Shown here: positions 1 through 12,849 of the stretch, one piece after another
Position numbering within the stretch: the first letter of the stretch is position 1
Layout of the letters: each line of letters opens with the position of its first letter
From: Volvox africanus
Taxonomy: Eukaryota > Chlorophyta > Chlorophyceae > Chlamydomonadales > Volvocaceae
Length of the DNA stretch: 64,000 bases
Direction: 5' to 3'
Assembly: GCA_030268105.1 (NCBI GenBank)
Contig: BSDZ01000017.1
Span: forward strand, 2,398,001 to 2,462,000
Program-made: the position numbers and the translations under genes
The notes under the pieces: model-generated
Told to the model about the DNA's origin: nothing
The model's input: only the letters and a program-made list of their open reading frames with translations
Databases searched by the model: none

Positions 1-1311
1 TCACCATCTGTATCTATCCGTTCTGCAAGTTTTAAGTATGAGGGATGACATCTTAGGGGGTGGAGTGGAAGCATCACCTACTCAATAAGTGGATTCCGAA
101 AAGCACCGACCGCCTCAAATACCATTTGATGCAGCTTTTTGTAATGCGCAACGTTGTTCCCAAGCACTGCTGCGCTGCGACTTGCACTTTTACAGACACA
201 GAAAACAATTTTTAAACCACGCTTAACAACTTGTGTAATGGCGTAATGCCTCTGCGTGCATCAGAGGATCTTCGCAGCTCCGAGCAATTGCGCTGGAGTC
301 TTTCCAAACCTCCAGGACGAAATCAACTTGCACGAATCATCCCGATACTTTTTGAAATCACATAAACATTACACTTTCGTAACAGTGGATCACAATTCCA
401 ATATTTGGTGACTGGTGGGAAGTGTGTGTGTGACAGCTGTGTATGAGTGGCTCTAGCTGTCAGGGCCAGGAATTCAACATATGATAGATTGTTTTAAAAC
501 ATGGGTCTGAAGGAAGTTCGTAATGGCGTCATAGTGGTCAGGACAATGATGATGCTACGTAATGATCCTAAACATCCACCTTATCCCCCCCCATGAACTC
601 CTCGAACATGCGCACAAATCATTCATCCGCTTCGGCTTCAGGCATCTTGACCCCTGAACTTGCTGCCTAATAGTGTTGCCTAAAAAGGCTAAAAGGACAG
701 TCACATTTGTCAGGATATGAATGGTAGTACAGTGCCATTTGGGTTAGTATGCACCAGCTTGCAATTGCGTTATGTGATTGTATAGCTAATTTACCCTGCA
801 ACACCACTTCACATACCTTTAACCATCTAGTTACATGCCCTGATGTACGTAACGAATACTGTGACAACTACTGTCCCTGGTGCAACGCAAATCCCTTTTT
901 AGTTCGAATTGGAAGTAGAACTCGCATGTAATTATCTTTATTTAATTATGTGTGTAGGATAGGGGGGTACATCACCCGTGGCCACTAACCTAGCAGTCCC
1001 TACCTTCCCCGGCGTTTCGGGGCACCCTCATCCAGTCTCCCATGCCGACTTCTCCGAAATCAGTGGTTTTCCCAGGTTCAGCATCCACCACCAGCATCCA
1101 GCGGAATCTGCCGAATCAACTAAGGCGTCAACTCCGCTACTGGTCAGCTTGCAGGTCACTTTAGTTGGGGTCGTCACCGTTCATCGACATGGATTAATTA
1201 TGTATGTTCCCCACCTTGACATACCAATCTCTCCAAGTGGGGGCACTATTGATCAAGCCCATATTAGATAGTAGCTTATACTAGCGTGTATCACTGTAGG
1301 CAATAACAGTG
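1..1311. other. Intergenic, no gene recognised
   Basis: I see no convincing gene here. The open frames are short, show no family similarity I can recognise and lack paired splice signals. The right edge is probably the 3' flank of the minus-strand helicase gene. Confidence 0.5.
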
Positions 1312-1342
1312 TTACAAAGTTGATGCCGTTTGCAGTCTTACA
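1312..1342 (-). promoter_or_regulatory. Two TGTAA polyadenylation signals of the helicase gene
   Basis: On the minus strand TGTAA occurs at 1338-1342 and again at 1312-1316, about 35 and 60 bp past the helicase stop codon. TGTAA is the usual poly(A) signal in volvocine algae, so these support both the gene end and the type of organism. Confidence 0.6.
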
Positions 1343-1375
1343 AAGGAGTCAATTTGTACTAGTATGTTAATGTCT

Positions 1376-4300
1376 TCACACGCCTGGCAGCAACTCTGCG
1401 GCAGAGCTGTACTCCCCATGCAGACTGAAGTAATCGACAAGGCGCTTGAGGAACTCGTCGTGCGAAACAGTTTCACTATCACATACGATGGCACAATGCC
1501 GCCGGGCTCGTGTCACCGCCACATTCATCCGGCGCCGGTCAGACAGGAAGCCGACGTCACCTGCCTTGTTGCTGCGGACCATGGATATGACAATTGCTTC
1601 CTTCTCTCTGCCCTGGAAACCGTCGACGCTACTGATCTCCAGCGCTGACAAATCATGTCTCTGCCGCAGCTCTTTAAGGAGGGCCACCTGCAAGTACAAC
1701 ATGCGACTTAGTACTGCAAGGTAAGAGTATCGAGGTAAGGGTTATGTGATAATGGCTATGCTGTTATTCAGTTGAGGCATCAGATGGAATGTTGTCAGGC
1801 AATCGGCTGACGCAAATTACCCATTGTGACAAAATATCATCTGCCATCACGTGAAACATTGGCATATGTAGAAATTTAGGTCGCATCAGGATTAAAAAGC
1901 TCGTTTTCTTATTCCTCACTGAACACTCAGCGATGGATTTCGGTTAAATTCATCACATGCAACCGTGGCTATAGATGCCGTGCAAACTGATATTGGATCA
2001 ATAAAATTCACAGACAGCTCCACGCTTGTCGTTGACCAGATCCGATTGCTACATCAGGATTAAAAAGCTCGTTTTCTTATTCCTCACTGAACACTCAGCG
2101 ATGGATTTCGGTTAAATTCATCATGTGCTCGGCAAAGGTCAACGATAGCATTGCGGGACATAGCTCATACAACACTCCCACTACTAAGATCGTTTACAAC
2201 CCTTGCGCCTCCATACCTGGGCATTATACGGCGTAATGACCCCAATATTTTGTGCAGCAATTCCGCGGTTGACCAAGTGTCTCACGTGAATCATCACTGC
2301 CTTCGCCTCTCCAAGGTTTGCGTAGCTGCTACCCTCAGCTTCCTGTTGCTCATCAAACCCGCACCCAGCTGTATCCACCAAATGGATAACTGGAAGTAAC
2401 CCCAAAGGCTCTATTTCTCCACCGCCGGGACCTATCGTTGCCACAGAGGGTGCAACCACCTTGTCATGTTTACCCTTGCTGCTCGCCTTTTTACCACTAG
2501 ACCTGGACATAGTTGTGCCAACCTTCCGATCGGTAGGCACCGCTTTAGCAGTCTCCAACAGGTCCTCTAAAGTATGTTCGGCAACCGAAATGTGAGCCGT
2601 CAGACAACCCTGCGCGCATCCATGTCAGTAGGCACGTTATTGAAATCCCAATAATGAAGCATGAATCCAGTGTAAGAGTTTAGACGCAATTAGACATTGA
2701 ATAGCACTTCACAATTCGAATCCATTCCTTAGTGACCAGGTACCTCGTATAGCTCATCGCTGGACCACTGCATGATGGCTTTGTTCATGCGATATTGAAC
2801 CGTCAGCATCGCACTTGCTGATGGAAGCTTACATTGGAGCCGCTCGAATAGAGTGCGTGCCATGCCCTGTAAAAACAATCACCAAGAAAGAGAGAGGATT
2901 AAGACCGAGGATGCTCTAAACTCGCATTCAACTCGCATCAACACACTGATGAACGAAAATACTGGCTCGGGGAATTGTAGTCTATAAAAATGTAAGAATC
3001 AGAGCTAAAGAGCTCATTTCCATATTGTCGTCATTGCCAGAATCATCCATGTATCTTAAGTGCAAGCAGACTTACAAAGAACAAGAATGCACTGCACTTA
3101 GGCTCCTAAAGGTGAAGGCGCTATCCACTCGATGACACATTAGCTTACCATCCTCGCTGCCTCATCGCTCACTATCGTCGGCGGCAATTGCAGATGATCT
3201 CCAGCCAGCACAGCACGCCGCGCCCGCAGAAGCGCACTCCAAGTCGCTGCCTCCAACGCCTGTGCTGCCTCATCAACAACCGCCACATCAAAGAGCTCAG
3301 ACTCAAGCTGACGATGTGCTGCACCAGTCAATGTGCAACAAACCACCTGGGCATCTTTTATTACCCCCACAACCGCCGCTTCCTGCCGCTGTCGCTCCTC
3401 CTTTGCCAGTCGACGTAGGTCAGCCCGTAGGGCTCTGCGCTCGGCACGGTCCCTGGCACCCAGCTTGAGCAGTCGGCAGTTGATGTCCTTGATCTCGGCA
3501 CGGCAGTCGCGAGCAAGTGCACTGTTGTCCGAGCGAAGCACATGGGCTTCCAGGCTGTTATCTAGTACTTGAGGAAGGAGTCGTGCCGGGTGGCCCAACC
3601 GAACAAGCTTCAACTTTGGATACGTTCTCACAAGTCGCTCCACCAAATTATCCACCTGCGCAATTGTGGCGTTCATGAAGTTTGATATTGAATCAAACGG
3701 TTGAAGTCAGGGGATATGAACTGAAGCATAAGTGGTAATTCACACTTCCTCTCTTTTCCAATTTGGTCTTTTACCGGACGAAAGACATAAACACGACCCT
3801 GGTGAATTGGCATAGAATGACGCACCGCAATGTTGGACGCAGCTGTTGCCAGTACCCGTGATCCCCTCGCAACTTCTTGCAAAATGATCTCGACGACCGC
3901 AGTAGTTTTTCCAGTACCTGCGCCATCCACGAAGGCGATAAGACTAGTTTAGGGTATAGTCATGACAGTACTCTAACAGATGCACATCCATTATTGCAGT
4001 GATGTGGCTTCATCATGACACACAACCGCCCCAAAATTGACGGAGTGTCTGGAAGGGCAGCGCTTCGTCCTCTGGCGAATGACTTAAGCAAGCACAGACG
4101 GTTTATGCCATGCCCACTCCATTAGTGTCGCCTGTACAGACATCATATTGAACTAATAATGACAGGATAGGACAGCAGATACACTGTGCACGCGGCGATG
4201 TAGAGCATATACCTAGCGAGCGCAGCACGGGTGAGGCCACGCCCGCCTCAAACGCAGCACAACATTTATTTGGCAGCTTTGTAGAGACCAGACATCATTG

Positions 4301-5801
4301 ATTGAAGGGTGCAGGGTCTGCTGAAAGCTGCGGAAGGCGAACTTCTGTACCGCCGCCGCACCTGGCGGACCATGAACCAGCGCGACGTCTTGGCTGCCCA
4401 ACGCCAATGCCACCGCAGCACGCTGCGAGTCATCGAGGCCACGATTGAACGGATCCCAGACTGGCAAATCAGCAACAAGTCGCGGTTCCTGTCGACCAAA
4501 CACCACATCCACTACCGAGCCGCCAGGCAACAGCCGGCCGTCGGGGGTTGCTGCTGTGCCGCTCTGCACCCTTAACAAAACCTCGAGGGTCCCACGCAGT
4601 CGCTGATATGTGACTTCGTTTGCGAGTTTGTCCAACCGCAATGGTTGTTCGAGACCGTCCTCTGGAGCTTCATCTACAGCAATGACTATAGCAGTTTCGC
4701 GGATGCGGTAGATAACACCCGAGACGAGAGGAGGGCCGTCCGCAGGCCCACGGCTTGGCCGCAGAGCCACAACATCGTGCGGACCGAACTTGTGCGGCGG
4801 CAGATCAGCAAGTGCTCCACCAGCACCGTAGCCTTTATTGGAGACAAGGGTGATAAGCGTACGACCAAGAAGACCACCCTCAACATCGTCAAGCCGCAGG
4901 TTGAGAAGAGCCCGGCCCCGAGACTGCCCGAAGAGGATGCATGAGAGGCGCAACAAGATCGTCAGATGCACGTAGCCTTAAGGCTTATAGCTAAATTGCA
5001 GAAGCTATGTACATATGCATACAGCACACATATCCGCTATCATCCAAGGAGGCCAGGCAACTTCATCATGAACATAACGCCCCACCTGAGCTGCCTCCGG
5101 GGAGCAGAGTGAAGTCTCCGCGTTGGCCTGCTCAATTTCGGCTGCTCGCTCCATGTCAATGAGGCGGCGATTGAGCTCGACAAAGGCCTCTACAGTTTCT
5201 GGCTCGTCCCGGTTGTGCACCCTTGCATCCACATTAACTCTTGGCCTTCCATTAGAAGCGGATGGATGCGAGAGGTAGCTCGTTGCGTCAAGACAGAGAT
5301 GTTTGCGAAGAGCTTCACACAAATCCATATCGGAAAACGTGCCGGAAGCTGGTGGCGCCACCATGACCTGTGGCACAGCACGATAAATTAGGAACATGTC
5401 CTTCCAACCCAAACCAGGGCTGAAAGTAGGCAAGCAAATCGCTTACCTTCTGCGCTCCAGTCTTGAGCGAACCAACAACAATGAAGCGCCCCTCGCCGCT
5501 GCCTTCGCTAGCATGATGGAGTCCTGCCGATTCGGCAACTTCATGTAGGAAGGCCCTTTGCCGCGCGCTCAAACAAGGCGGAAAGGACACCTGCAGGATG
5601 AGTCCAGTCCGGCAAGAGGCGGCATGCGGAAATGTCGCAGGACAATTCAGATATAAAGAACTTCATGGGAAGGCTCAGTCTGCAGAAAATAATGAATGTG
5701 CGGACATCAATGGCTCACCAGCTTGTCACCAGCCGCCGCTGTCAGCTGAGCCTGAGCGGGAAGCAGAGGTCGGGAGGGACGTCGCTCCGCATACTGAGGA
5801 C
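1376..5801 (-). CDS. IGHMBP2-like superfamily-1 helicase with N-terminal R3H domain
   Basis: A UPF1/IGHMBP2-type ATP-dependent 5'-3' helicase. Exons, all in phase: 5590-5447, 5367-5086, 4923-4362, 3917-3826, 3655-3149, 2866-2744, 2609-2217, 1687-1376; a probable further 5' exon is 5801-5719. These give about 800 residues and the true start is not resolved. The R3H domain (RAFLH, then [10 protein letters not shown]) is in exon 5590-5447. Walker A GPPGTGKTT is split by the intron between 4362 and 3917. Motif II reads [10 protein letters not shown], followed by GDHLQLPPT. The YRMN motif is in exon 2866-2744. [17 protein letters not shown] and [13 protein letters not shown] (motifs V and VI) are in the last exon. 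Family members act on DNA or RNA in nucleus, cytosol or organelles; location cannot be read here because the N-terminus is missing. Human IGHMBP2 has R3H after the helicase core, so the order here is reversed. Confidence 0.88.
1884..1955. repeat. 72-bp direct repeat, copy 1
   Basis: Identical over 72 bases to 2052-2123. Both copies lie in the last intron of the helicase gene (1688-2216), separated by 96 bp of unrelated sequence. Being perfect in non-coding DNA, the duplication is either recent or under gene conversion. Confidence 0.95.
2052..2123. repeat. 72-bp direct repeat, copy 2
   Basis: Second, identical copy of 1884-1955. It ends about 95 bp before the 5' splice site side of the same intron (donor at 2216). 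Confidence 0.95.
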
Positions 5802-7136
5802 CTCAGCCCGAATGCCTCTACAGCCCAACATCTATATTGGCCAATACCATCGGACCAAGGCGCATGCACACCTGGCCGTGCTTGGGCGCCATTTAGCCGG
5901 TAGTCATCCTGAGAATACAGGGCACTCATGTGTGAGAGAAGTATGCGAAGGTTCTGCCAAATAGCTTTAAGTAGGAGAAGCGGAGGCGGCCACTAACTTT
6001 GCGCGGTAAGCTCCAGAACCGACTTCTGGAGCTCATCGATCCCAACCGTACGAAAAATGAAAATTCTCAGATTGGATGAATAACAATTTTCTGAATTTAT
6101 GGGATTAATTGTGGCATCTAGCCAAAAGTTGAAATCACGTTGACCAGAGATTTCTGTGTCTTTTTTCTTAATATTGCTCCATGTGTTCGTGCCTTTTGCG
6201 TAACTCCAAGCAGAGATTAAGTTGGAGGATAAGATGCTGGGTACCATGCGCTCCTTTACTCCTGCGTCTTTTGCTCGTGCTACTTAACATCACTCTGCTC
6301 TGAACATTACCTACTTCGTTGACTTCATTCAAAGGGCTTTGGCTTCGCTTGAGCCGTCCTTCAAGCATTAAATGTCGACAATTAAAATGTTGTGGGCGGT
6401 TGTTGCTTGAGGATTTTGCATACAGTGAGCCTGATTGATGCCGAAGGCCTCGGTCGAGCACGGGGGGACAGCAGTAGACCCCTCGCGCCTCTCCTCAATT
6501 TCGGTGCAAGTTTCGGGACAAAGTGCTTATGTTGGTGTTTCCCCAGGCCTCGGGTAACTGCCCTTGGACCCAGTGGCAGGCCATAGTGTATTTATGCGTA
6601 CGTGGGTCTATTAGAACATCGTCACTCGCATTCATAGCATGGCCGCGTTCGTCTGTGCGTACAAGGCAGCCGACCCCATCAACCAGCCGCCACTCATTAT
6701 CTCGCAGCTCCTTTGGCCCTTCTGCCCTTCCGGCGGCACCTCGCGTTGCCCAACCAGCCGGGGTACCAGTTTCGTTCACATCTCTATTTTCTGTTCATGT
6801 GAAATGGTTAGCATTCAGCTAACCAACTGAATAAATACTAGGCAGCTATATCACGCGTGCTGTTTTGGGTCCCATCTATCATTCCTAAATAAGCTGTACC
6901 TAACACACCTGCCTCCACAAAGCCATACATACGGCCAACTGCCCACCCATCAAACCCATCCGCAGCCCCTCTCCATGAAGCCTTATATTACTTTGTGACG
7001 ACAAAATAACGAATGCAATAAAACCAGGCATGCCTCAAGTCACCATATCACGGGAGTCATGTTATCACATACATGTCACCCAACTGCGGGAACAGAACAC
7101 AACCACATGAGTAGAGAAGTGTACAAAACGAGGTAA
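5802..7136. other. Intergenic; may hold the unresolved helicase 5' end
   Basis: The first helicase exon(s) should lie near 5.8-6.3 kb but no start codon could be fixed. The rest, up to the copia fragment, has no recognisable gene. I found no integrase, protease or gag sequence and no LTR-like repeat of the region after 8729. Confidence 0.4.
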
Positions 7137-8729
7137 CAGCACCTGAGCAGGCTTGCATCACGCCTAGCCAGCGTCAGGAACAAGCCACCACACAGAGATC
7201 CTTCAGAGCCTAAAAGTCTGGAAGAGGCTCAGTCCCGTGTAGATTGGCCGCAGTGGAAGGCGGCAATGGATGAGGAGATGGCCTCCCTTCATGAAAATCG
7301 CACGTGGGAGCTGGGGGAGGTTCCCATGGGTGCACGGAAGATTGGGCTAAAATGGGTCTTTAAGTCAAAGCGTGATGCTGATGGAAATGTTGAGCGGTAT
7401 AAGGCTCGCCTGGTCGCAAAAGGATTTACACAAAAGGAAGGAGTTGATTTTGGGGAGGTTTTCGCCCCTGTTGGGAAGTATGCCAGTTTTCGTGCTTTGC
7501 TGGCTGTCGCTGCAGATCGTGATCTTGAGCTTCATCAGCTTGACATCAAGACTGCGTTCTTGCACGGTGAGCTAGAAGAGGAAGTGTACACTGAGCAGCC
7601 GCCCGGTTATAAGTTGGGTGGTCCTAATGTAGTGTGCAAGTTACGTCGGGCTTTGTACGGCCTTCACCAGGCCCCTCGTGCCTGGTATATTCGTTTGCGC
7701 AAGGAGCTGGAGAGCATGGGTTTCAAGCCATCTCTGGCTGACCCTGGCTTATTTGTGAAGATCGAAAATGGTGAGCCAGTCTACGTTCTTGTTTACGTTG
7801 ACGATTTGCTGTTGGCGTGTAAGTATCTGGCAGTGATTGGGCAAGTGAAGGCCCAGCTGCTACGTGCATTTGCAATGCGAGATCTGGGGGAGACCCGGTT
7901 TTATTTGGGTTTTGAAATTGAGCGCGACCGGGCTGCCCGGACCATCTCAGTCACTCAAAGGCGGTATATCTCGAACATCTTGGAGAGGTTTGGGATGAAG
8001 GGGTCAAACTCGCGTGCCACCCCTATGGACGCGAATTTGCGCCTAACGACAGAAGGTGATCCACTTGACACATCCGTTCATCCGTACAGTGAGGTAGTTG
8101 GAAGCCTACTGTATTTGGCCGTCTGCTCACGGCCTGATATTTCTTTTGCGGTTGGTTCATTGGCAAGGTTTATGGCAAAGCCAACTATTAACCACTGGAA
8201 CGCAACAAAGGGTGTGCTGCGGTACTTGATGGGAACACAGGCTCTGGGAATTAAGTTTTGTGGTGGAGCCCATGTTCAGGGCTACTGTGATTCGGATCTG
8301 GCGGGAGCTGAGGGCCGCCGATCAACCACAGGCTTTGTATATTTACTAAACAGAGAAGCCATAATTTGGTCGTCGAAGCTTCAGCCTACCGTGGCTACAT
8401 CTACAGCGGAGGCCGAGTACATGGCGACTGCAGCGTCTATTAAGGACGCACTGTGGCTGTGTCACTTGTTTCACGATTTGGGTGTTCGTGTGGGCGCGGT
8501 TCCAATGAAGTGTGATAGCACCGCATGCATTGCGATGCTAGAAAGTCCGATGTCCACGGCTCGCACAAAGCACCTGGACATCTGCCATCATTTTGCACGG
8601 GAGCGTATTGAGCGGGTTGAAATCCGCATGGTTCATTGCTCAACTGCGGAGCAGTTGGCGGATGTGTTCACTAAATCCCTACCTAAGGGGAAATTTAAGT
8701 TTTGTGTTGCAGGGATGGGTCTGAGGTAG
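7137..8729 (+). mobile_element. Ty1/copia retrotransposon pol fragment (RT + RNase H)
   Basis: An uninterrupted frame, opening after TAA at 7134 and closing at TAG 8727-8729, encodes the C-terminal half of a copia polyprotein. From the first Met at 7266: RT_2 region with LDIKTAFLHG (residues 92-101) and catalytic YVDD (177-180); then the RNase H region with GYCDSDLAG, STTGFVYL and STAEAEYMA; then the usual copia tail DVFTKSLP. Gag, protease and integrase are missing and the frame begins in the linker before RT, so this is a 5'-truncated copy or the earlier part has decayed. No paired LTRs were found. Osser of Volvox is a known volvocine copia element and a fair candidate relative. The intact RT and RNase H frame suggests a young insertion. 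Confidence 0.93.
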
Positions 8730-11437
8730 TTTTCCCGATTGACCTACGTGGGAGGTAGATTCGTTTTACCGCCCTAGATCCGCATGGGAGTTTTTCGAAC
8801 GCTTCTGTTTTGCTTTTGGTCACCAACGTTGCGCCTCGTCGTCGCAGTTGAGTTTTAATTTTGTGTTTGTTTGAATTCACAGACGCATTTGTTAGGAAAT
8901 GTCATATCATATGCTTGCAGTGCGTACGGGAAGTCTGCCCGCGTGGAAGTGTTGTGATATTCGGTCAGACTTCCGCGGCTGAATTTTCAAATGTGAAGGG
9001 TCTTATGTACGACTTCTTCACCAAGTCGCTACTTATTCCCCGAAGCTTATGTGCACATATACCTGTTTGTAACATCTATTGCTCGCCCGGACTGTAGGAG
9101 TGTTTTTGTGGCTTGAGGCATAGTGGCAGCTCGCTTGTCCAGCTTGTGCTGAACTGGACCTCATCTCAGCTATTGCGACGCGAGTTTCACAACAATCATG
9201 GCCGATGCCGGAAAAGCTGAAATACGGTAGCCGAAGAGATTGACGAAGAAATTTTGCACCCCTGAAAGATACCTGATTGGATTCATGGCCCCGAGGCCTT
9301 CATCTACTATAAAGCTGTTGTGTTGCCAGGTTGAGGCATTTTCTTCGGCTTTACAACCAAATCCGTGTGAAATTAAATAGAATATGATATACAATTATTT
9401 CACAATTGTTTACAGGAAGTGGGCTATGAGGTTGTGGAGCGACAGGACGTAAAATAGTCTGAAGCGAGAAGATTGCAGTTTTCCTGTATCCTGTTGTAAC
9501 ACAAAATCAAGGTAATTTGAATGGCAATGTAATCATGTGCGCGTGTAGCGGTGAGACCACCTTTTGGCCAAAATCGGACACGCTGATTTTTGTCCGTACA
9601 TTGGAACGACGGATGGATCCCTAATCCCGATCGGTTCCTAGAGAACCCCCCATGAATTCATGATTTGTTGGGATTTGAGCTTATGTGAACTTGTTACAAT
9701 CAATGATAGGAAATGTTAAACACATACGAGGCCAATCACCATAACTGTTGAATCATGTTATCATGGACTCTTTCAAAGTGCCTATGCAGCTTGAATCCAT
9801 GCATACAAGTAAAATGTAGACGGCGACTTCGAAATTCGCTGGAATCTGGCGTTAAGACATAAAGGGACATGTGTCATTATGTTATCTCGGACGTCCGCGT
9901 AGATGAGGCTGACGGAAATGCGTTAACTGGTGTGGTTGCTGTAGATGTTAGTGCAATAGTTTTAGTTCGGATCATCGTGTCAAACAGGAGGGGGCTTTTG
10001 TTGCCCTCATGGAGTGCGCTTCCGAGGCCCTTACTAACGCCTCTGGGGTTTAGAGAAACACACATAACCGAGATACAGCTCGCCACGAAAAGAAACAGCC
10101 CCCTCTATGTGCTGCCGTCTTTGCCGCGAATGGACGAACGGCCCGAAGTGATGAAGTAAAAGAAAAGTGTGGGTGTACGGCCAGGCTTATAGGGCCATTC
10201 TCATTGCATTGAAAGGGCAACCTGGAGCCGAAATTCAAAAACGTGTTTAAATAGTCAACGTACGAAGACCTAATTTTTGCGCACAGTGATAAATCATTAA
10301 TCAAGTGATGAAGAACTCACTTCTCTTAGTCGAGAGCGAGAAACATTTGGGGGCCCCTACACCCCGCCCCAGCCTGAGGTCTTTTGCCTTCCGGAGAAGC
10401 TGCCATGGTCGTTAAGCATCCGGAGCGACGCATTTCCCTAAGTCTGTACGCACCAACGAAGGCCGTGGGAGATAGTGGAGGGTGATCCGGCGCTGGAGCC
10501 CTAAGCCCCTCGATGATATATTAGACAGGCTCTCTTTTTGTGGTAGTCAAAACAGTCAGTTGACGATAAGACCGACGCAACACTGCCGCAACTTCTGCCG
10601 CAAGCTACACAACTATTTCTGGGAGCCCCGCAATGCCGTCCCAAAATAAAGCCGATCCTTTTCACACAACTGATCGCTGACACACTTTAATACACTGTGA
10701 CAAACGACGGCACATGGCCCATTTGTGCGGGACCCATCCTTACGCGAGACCTTCATCCCGGCCCAAAAGCTAACAAGCAATCAAGAAGAATCCATAGCAT
10801 GCACAATTAAAAAGAACAAACGATGAAGCCCAAGTGCCATTGTTCTACAATTAAGATATTGTGTCTGCATTGCCTACGCTGATACCAAGCACAAAATGCA
10901 GATACCAGAAGATTGATGCCAGCGTGTGCTCCGCTTGGCACCCTGTCCTATCGGCGTACTCCACACCTGTGCGCAAACCATCCAGCACGTCGCCCAAAAG
11001 GCCGCGGCTCATCCATATCTATGAATTTTTGTCCCCGTAAAGACGAGATGCATTAACCTGAAATTGGAAAAACGAAGGGTCCAGCTTTAGCCGAGCTCTG
11101 CGCACAGAAATAGCTGTGGCCCAAATAGAAAAACCAGACACTAAGGTCATCGACGTACCGACCTCTGGCTGCACAGTCCGCGCGGGCTGATCCACCTTGT
11201 CGGGGCACAAATGACCCCGCAGCGTCCCCAGGACATATTTCGTGTCCGGGTGCTTCGACACGAACCCCCATCAGCCCCTTCCGCGAACACTACAACACTA
11301 CCGCACTGCGCCTTCCCTAACACCACGACTGACACCACCATCACACCGTCATCACTTTCCTATCATACACCTCGGCTCTATGTCAGGGTCAGGGGGTAGT
11401 TAACCGCATGCAGCAGGGCCGGATTTTCTGACGTACA
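8730..11437. other. Region after copia fragment; no firm gene
   Basis: The first few hundred bases may contain the 3' LTR of the copia element, but no boundary was found. A short minus-strand stretch at about 11.05-11.27 kb (includes SKHPDTKYVLGTLRGHLCPD) looks protein-like. It could be an exon of an unrecognised gene downstream of WHIRLY; I cannot extend it with splice sites. Nothing else stands out. Confidence 0.35.
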
Positions 11438-12849
11438 TCATTGGAAGACCACGTCAAAACCCAGCAGGCGCGGGATGGCGAACTGCGCCAGGCTCTTTAG
11501 CACCTCGAACTCGCCCTTGGTAACGGGCACAGAGATATTATCATGACCCGCGCTGAGGCTGAATGAGATGGCGCCGTCTTTCATCTGCTTCAAAGTGAGC
11601 CGCTTCACAGGCTGAGAAATAAGAGGTGCGCATGCACCGTATGGATTCCACCCATCATTTCCAGGGGCAGCGGTTAAAGTTTGACGTAAGATCGAACGTG
11701 GGAGGGAACAGCAACGTCAGTCGGTATGATCCCAGTAACCACCGAGGGGCCGGAAGAGGAGGAAGTTGAGGAGGAAGTCGCCACAGAGGAGGAAGACGGC
11801 GCCACCGCGGCAGCGTCGCGAGGCAAGAAAGGGTCCGATGGGAGGCGGACAAGAGGACGGAATTGCGAAATTCGGTGTCACGCTTTGAAACCCTTCATGC
11901 ACTCGCAAATCAAAGTTGAATGTAACTGGAGCATAGACAGCCTGCCAAGGACAACATATTCCGCGGACCATCTCACGGGCCATACTTAACGGCCACTATA
12001 GCGGTCTCCCCATCACGCCGCATCCGCGTACTGCAAAACACACCCTGACATATCATCACTCAAGCACGAGCTCACCTCCCCGACTTTGCCTGTCTTAGCT
12101 GGGTCGTGGAACATGACGAGTCCCGTCTCCGTCCCGATTGCATCCCCTGCCAGGATGTTGCCCAGCTCGACTGGGGACAGCGCGAAGGAGACCTGTTGCG
12201 GTCCCGGCCGGTGATTGAATCATGGGGTTTGCCAAACGTGAGGGCGGCGTGGCACAGGGGTGGGAACACGCCCCCCGGGAAGACGTGTGGCCAAAACGGA
12301 TCACCAAATACCAACTGGGTTATCCATGTCGCACCTTGTTAGTCCAGTTGTACGTGCGGTTGATCCCGCCCGCTGGCGGCGGTCCCCCATTGGCCTGCTG
12401 GCCGGGATTCGCACTCGCGAACTCCAGCAGCATCACACCATCGCGGTTAAGGATCTTGTAGCCATTCTCGCTTGTGAAGATGGGTGGCAACAACCGAACA
12501 GCCATTGCGGCGCGAGTCTTGTAGATGTGGAAATCTGAGTAAGTCCGCTCCGAAGCGCTGCCGGTGATGGATCGAGGCTGAATAACACGCGCAAGAGAGC
12601 GAAAGCAGTGAGGATAACGCAAGGGGCCTCATCATTGCAGGGGACTTGGTGTTGACAGCGGGCTTAAGGAGGTGAACTACATGCATATATAATGCCGTTC
12701 GTGGTGCGCATGCTGTGTATCGCTATGTCACCTCGGACCTGCGCACGTTGGAAGTTAAGTGCGCCATAAGGCTGAACTCCGTGCAGGGGCCTGCAAACGG
12801 CCCTGAGCAACGCGACACAAAGAATCATTTTTCGTTTCAGCTGTCGCAT
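11438..12849 (-). CDS. WHY1: WHIRLY single-stranded DNA-binding protein
   Basis: Exons 12849-12732, 12534-12335, 12192-12076 and 11611-11438 join in phase to 202 residues. Plant WHIRLY proteins are ssDNA-binding 24-mers of plastids and mitochondria (and the nucleus) that guard organelle genome stability. The order matches the family: KTRAAMAVRLLPP (where plants have KGKAALT), NGYKILNRDGVMLLEFA, NWTNKVSFALSPVELGNIL, VMFHDPAKTGKVGE, RLTLKQMKDGAISFSLS, and the C-terminal VPVTKGEFEVLKSLAQFAIP. The first exon supplies about 39 basic, hydrophobic residues that look like an organelle presequence; it was chosen because its donor is in the right phase (G/AT gives Asp) and it contains an ATG. A Gly/Pro/Asn-rich insertion of about 20 residues lies in the loop before NWTNK. 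No TGTAA was seen nearby downstream. Exon 1 is less certain than exons 2-4. Confidence 0.85.

Noticed and set aside
8730..9110. Possible 3' LTR of the copia element
   Set aside because: No matching 5' copy, no clear TG...CA borders or polypurine tract could be fixed, so no boundary is reported.
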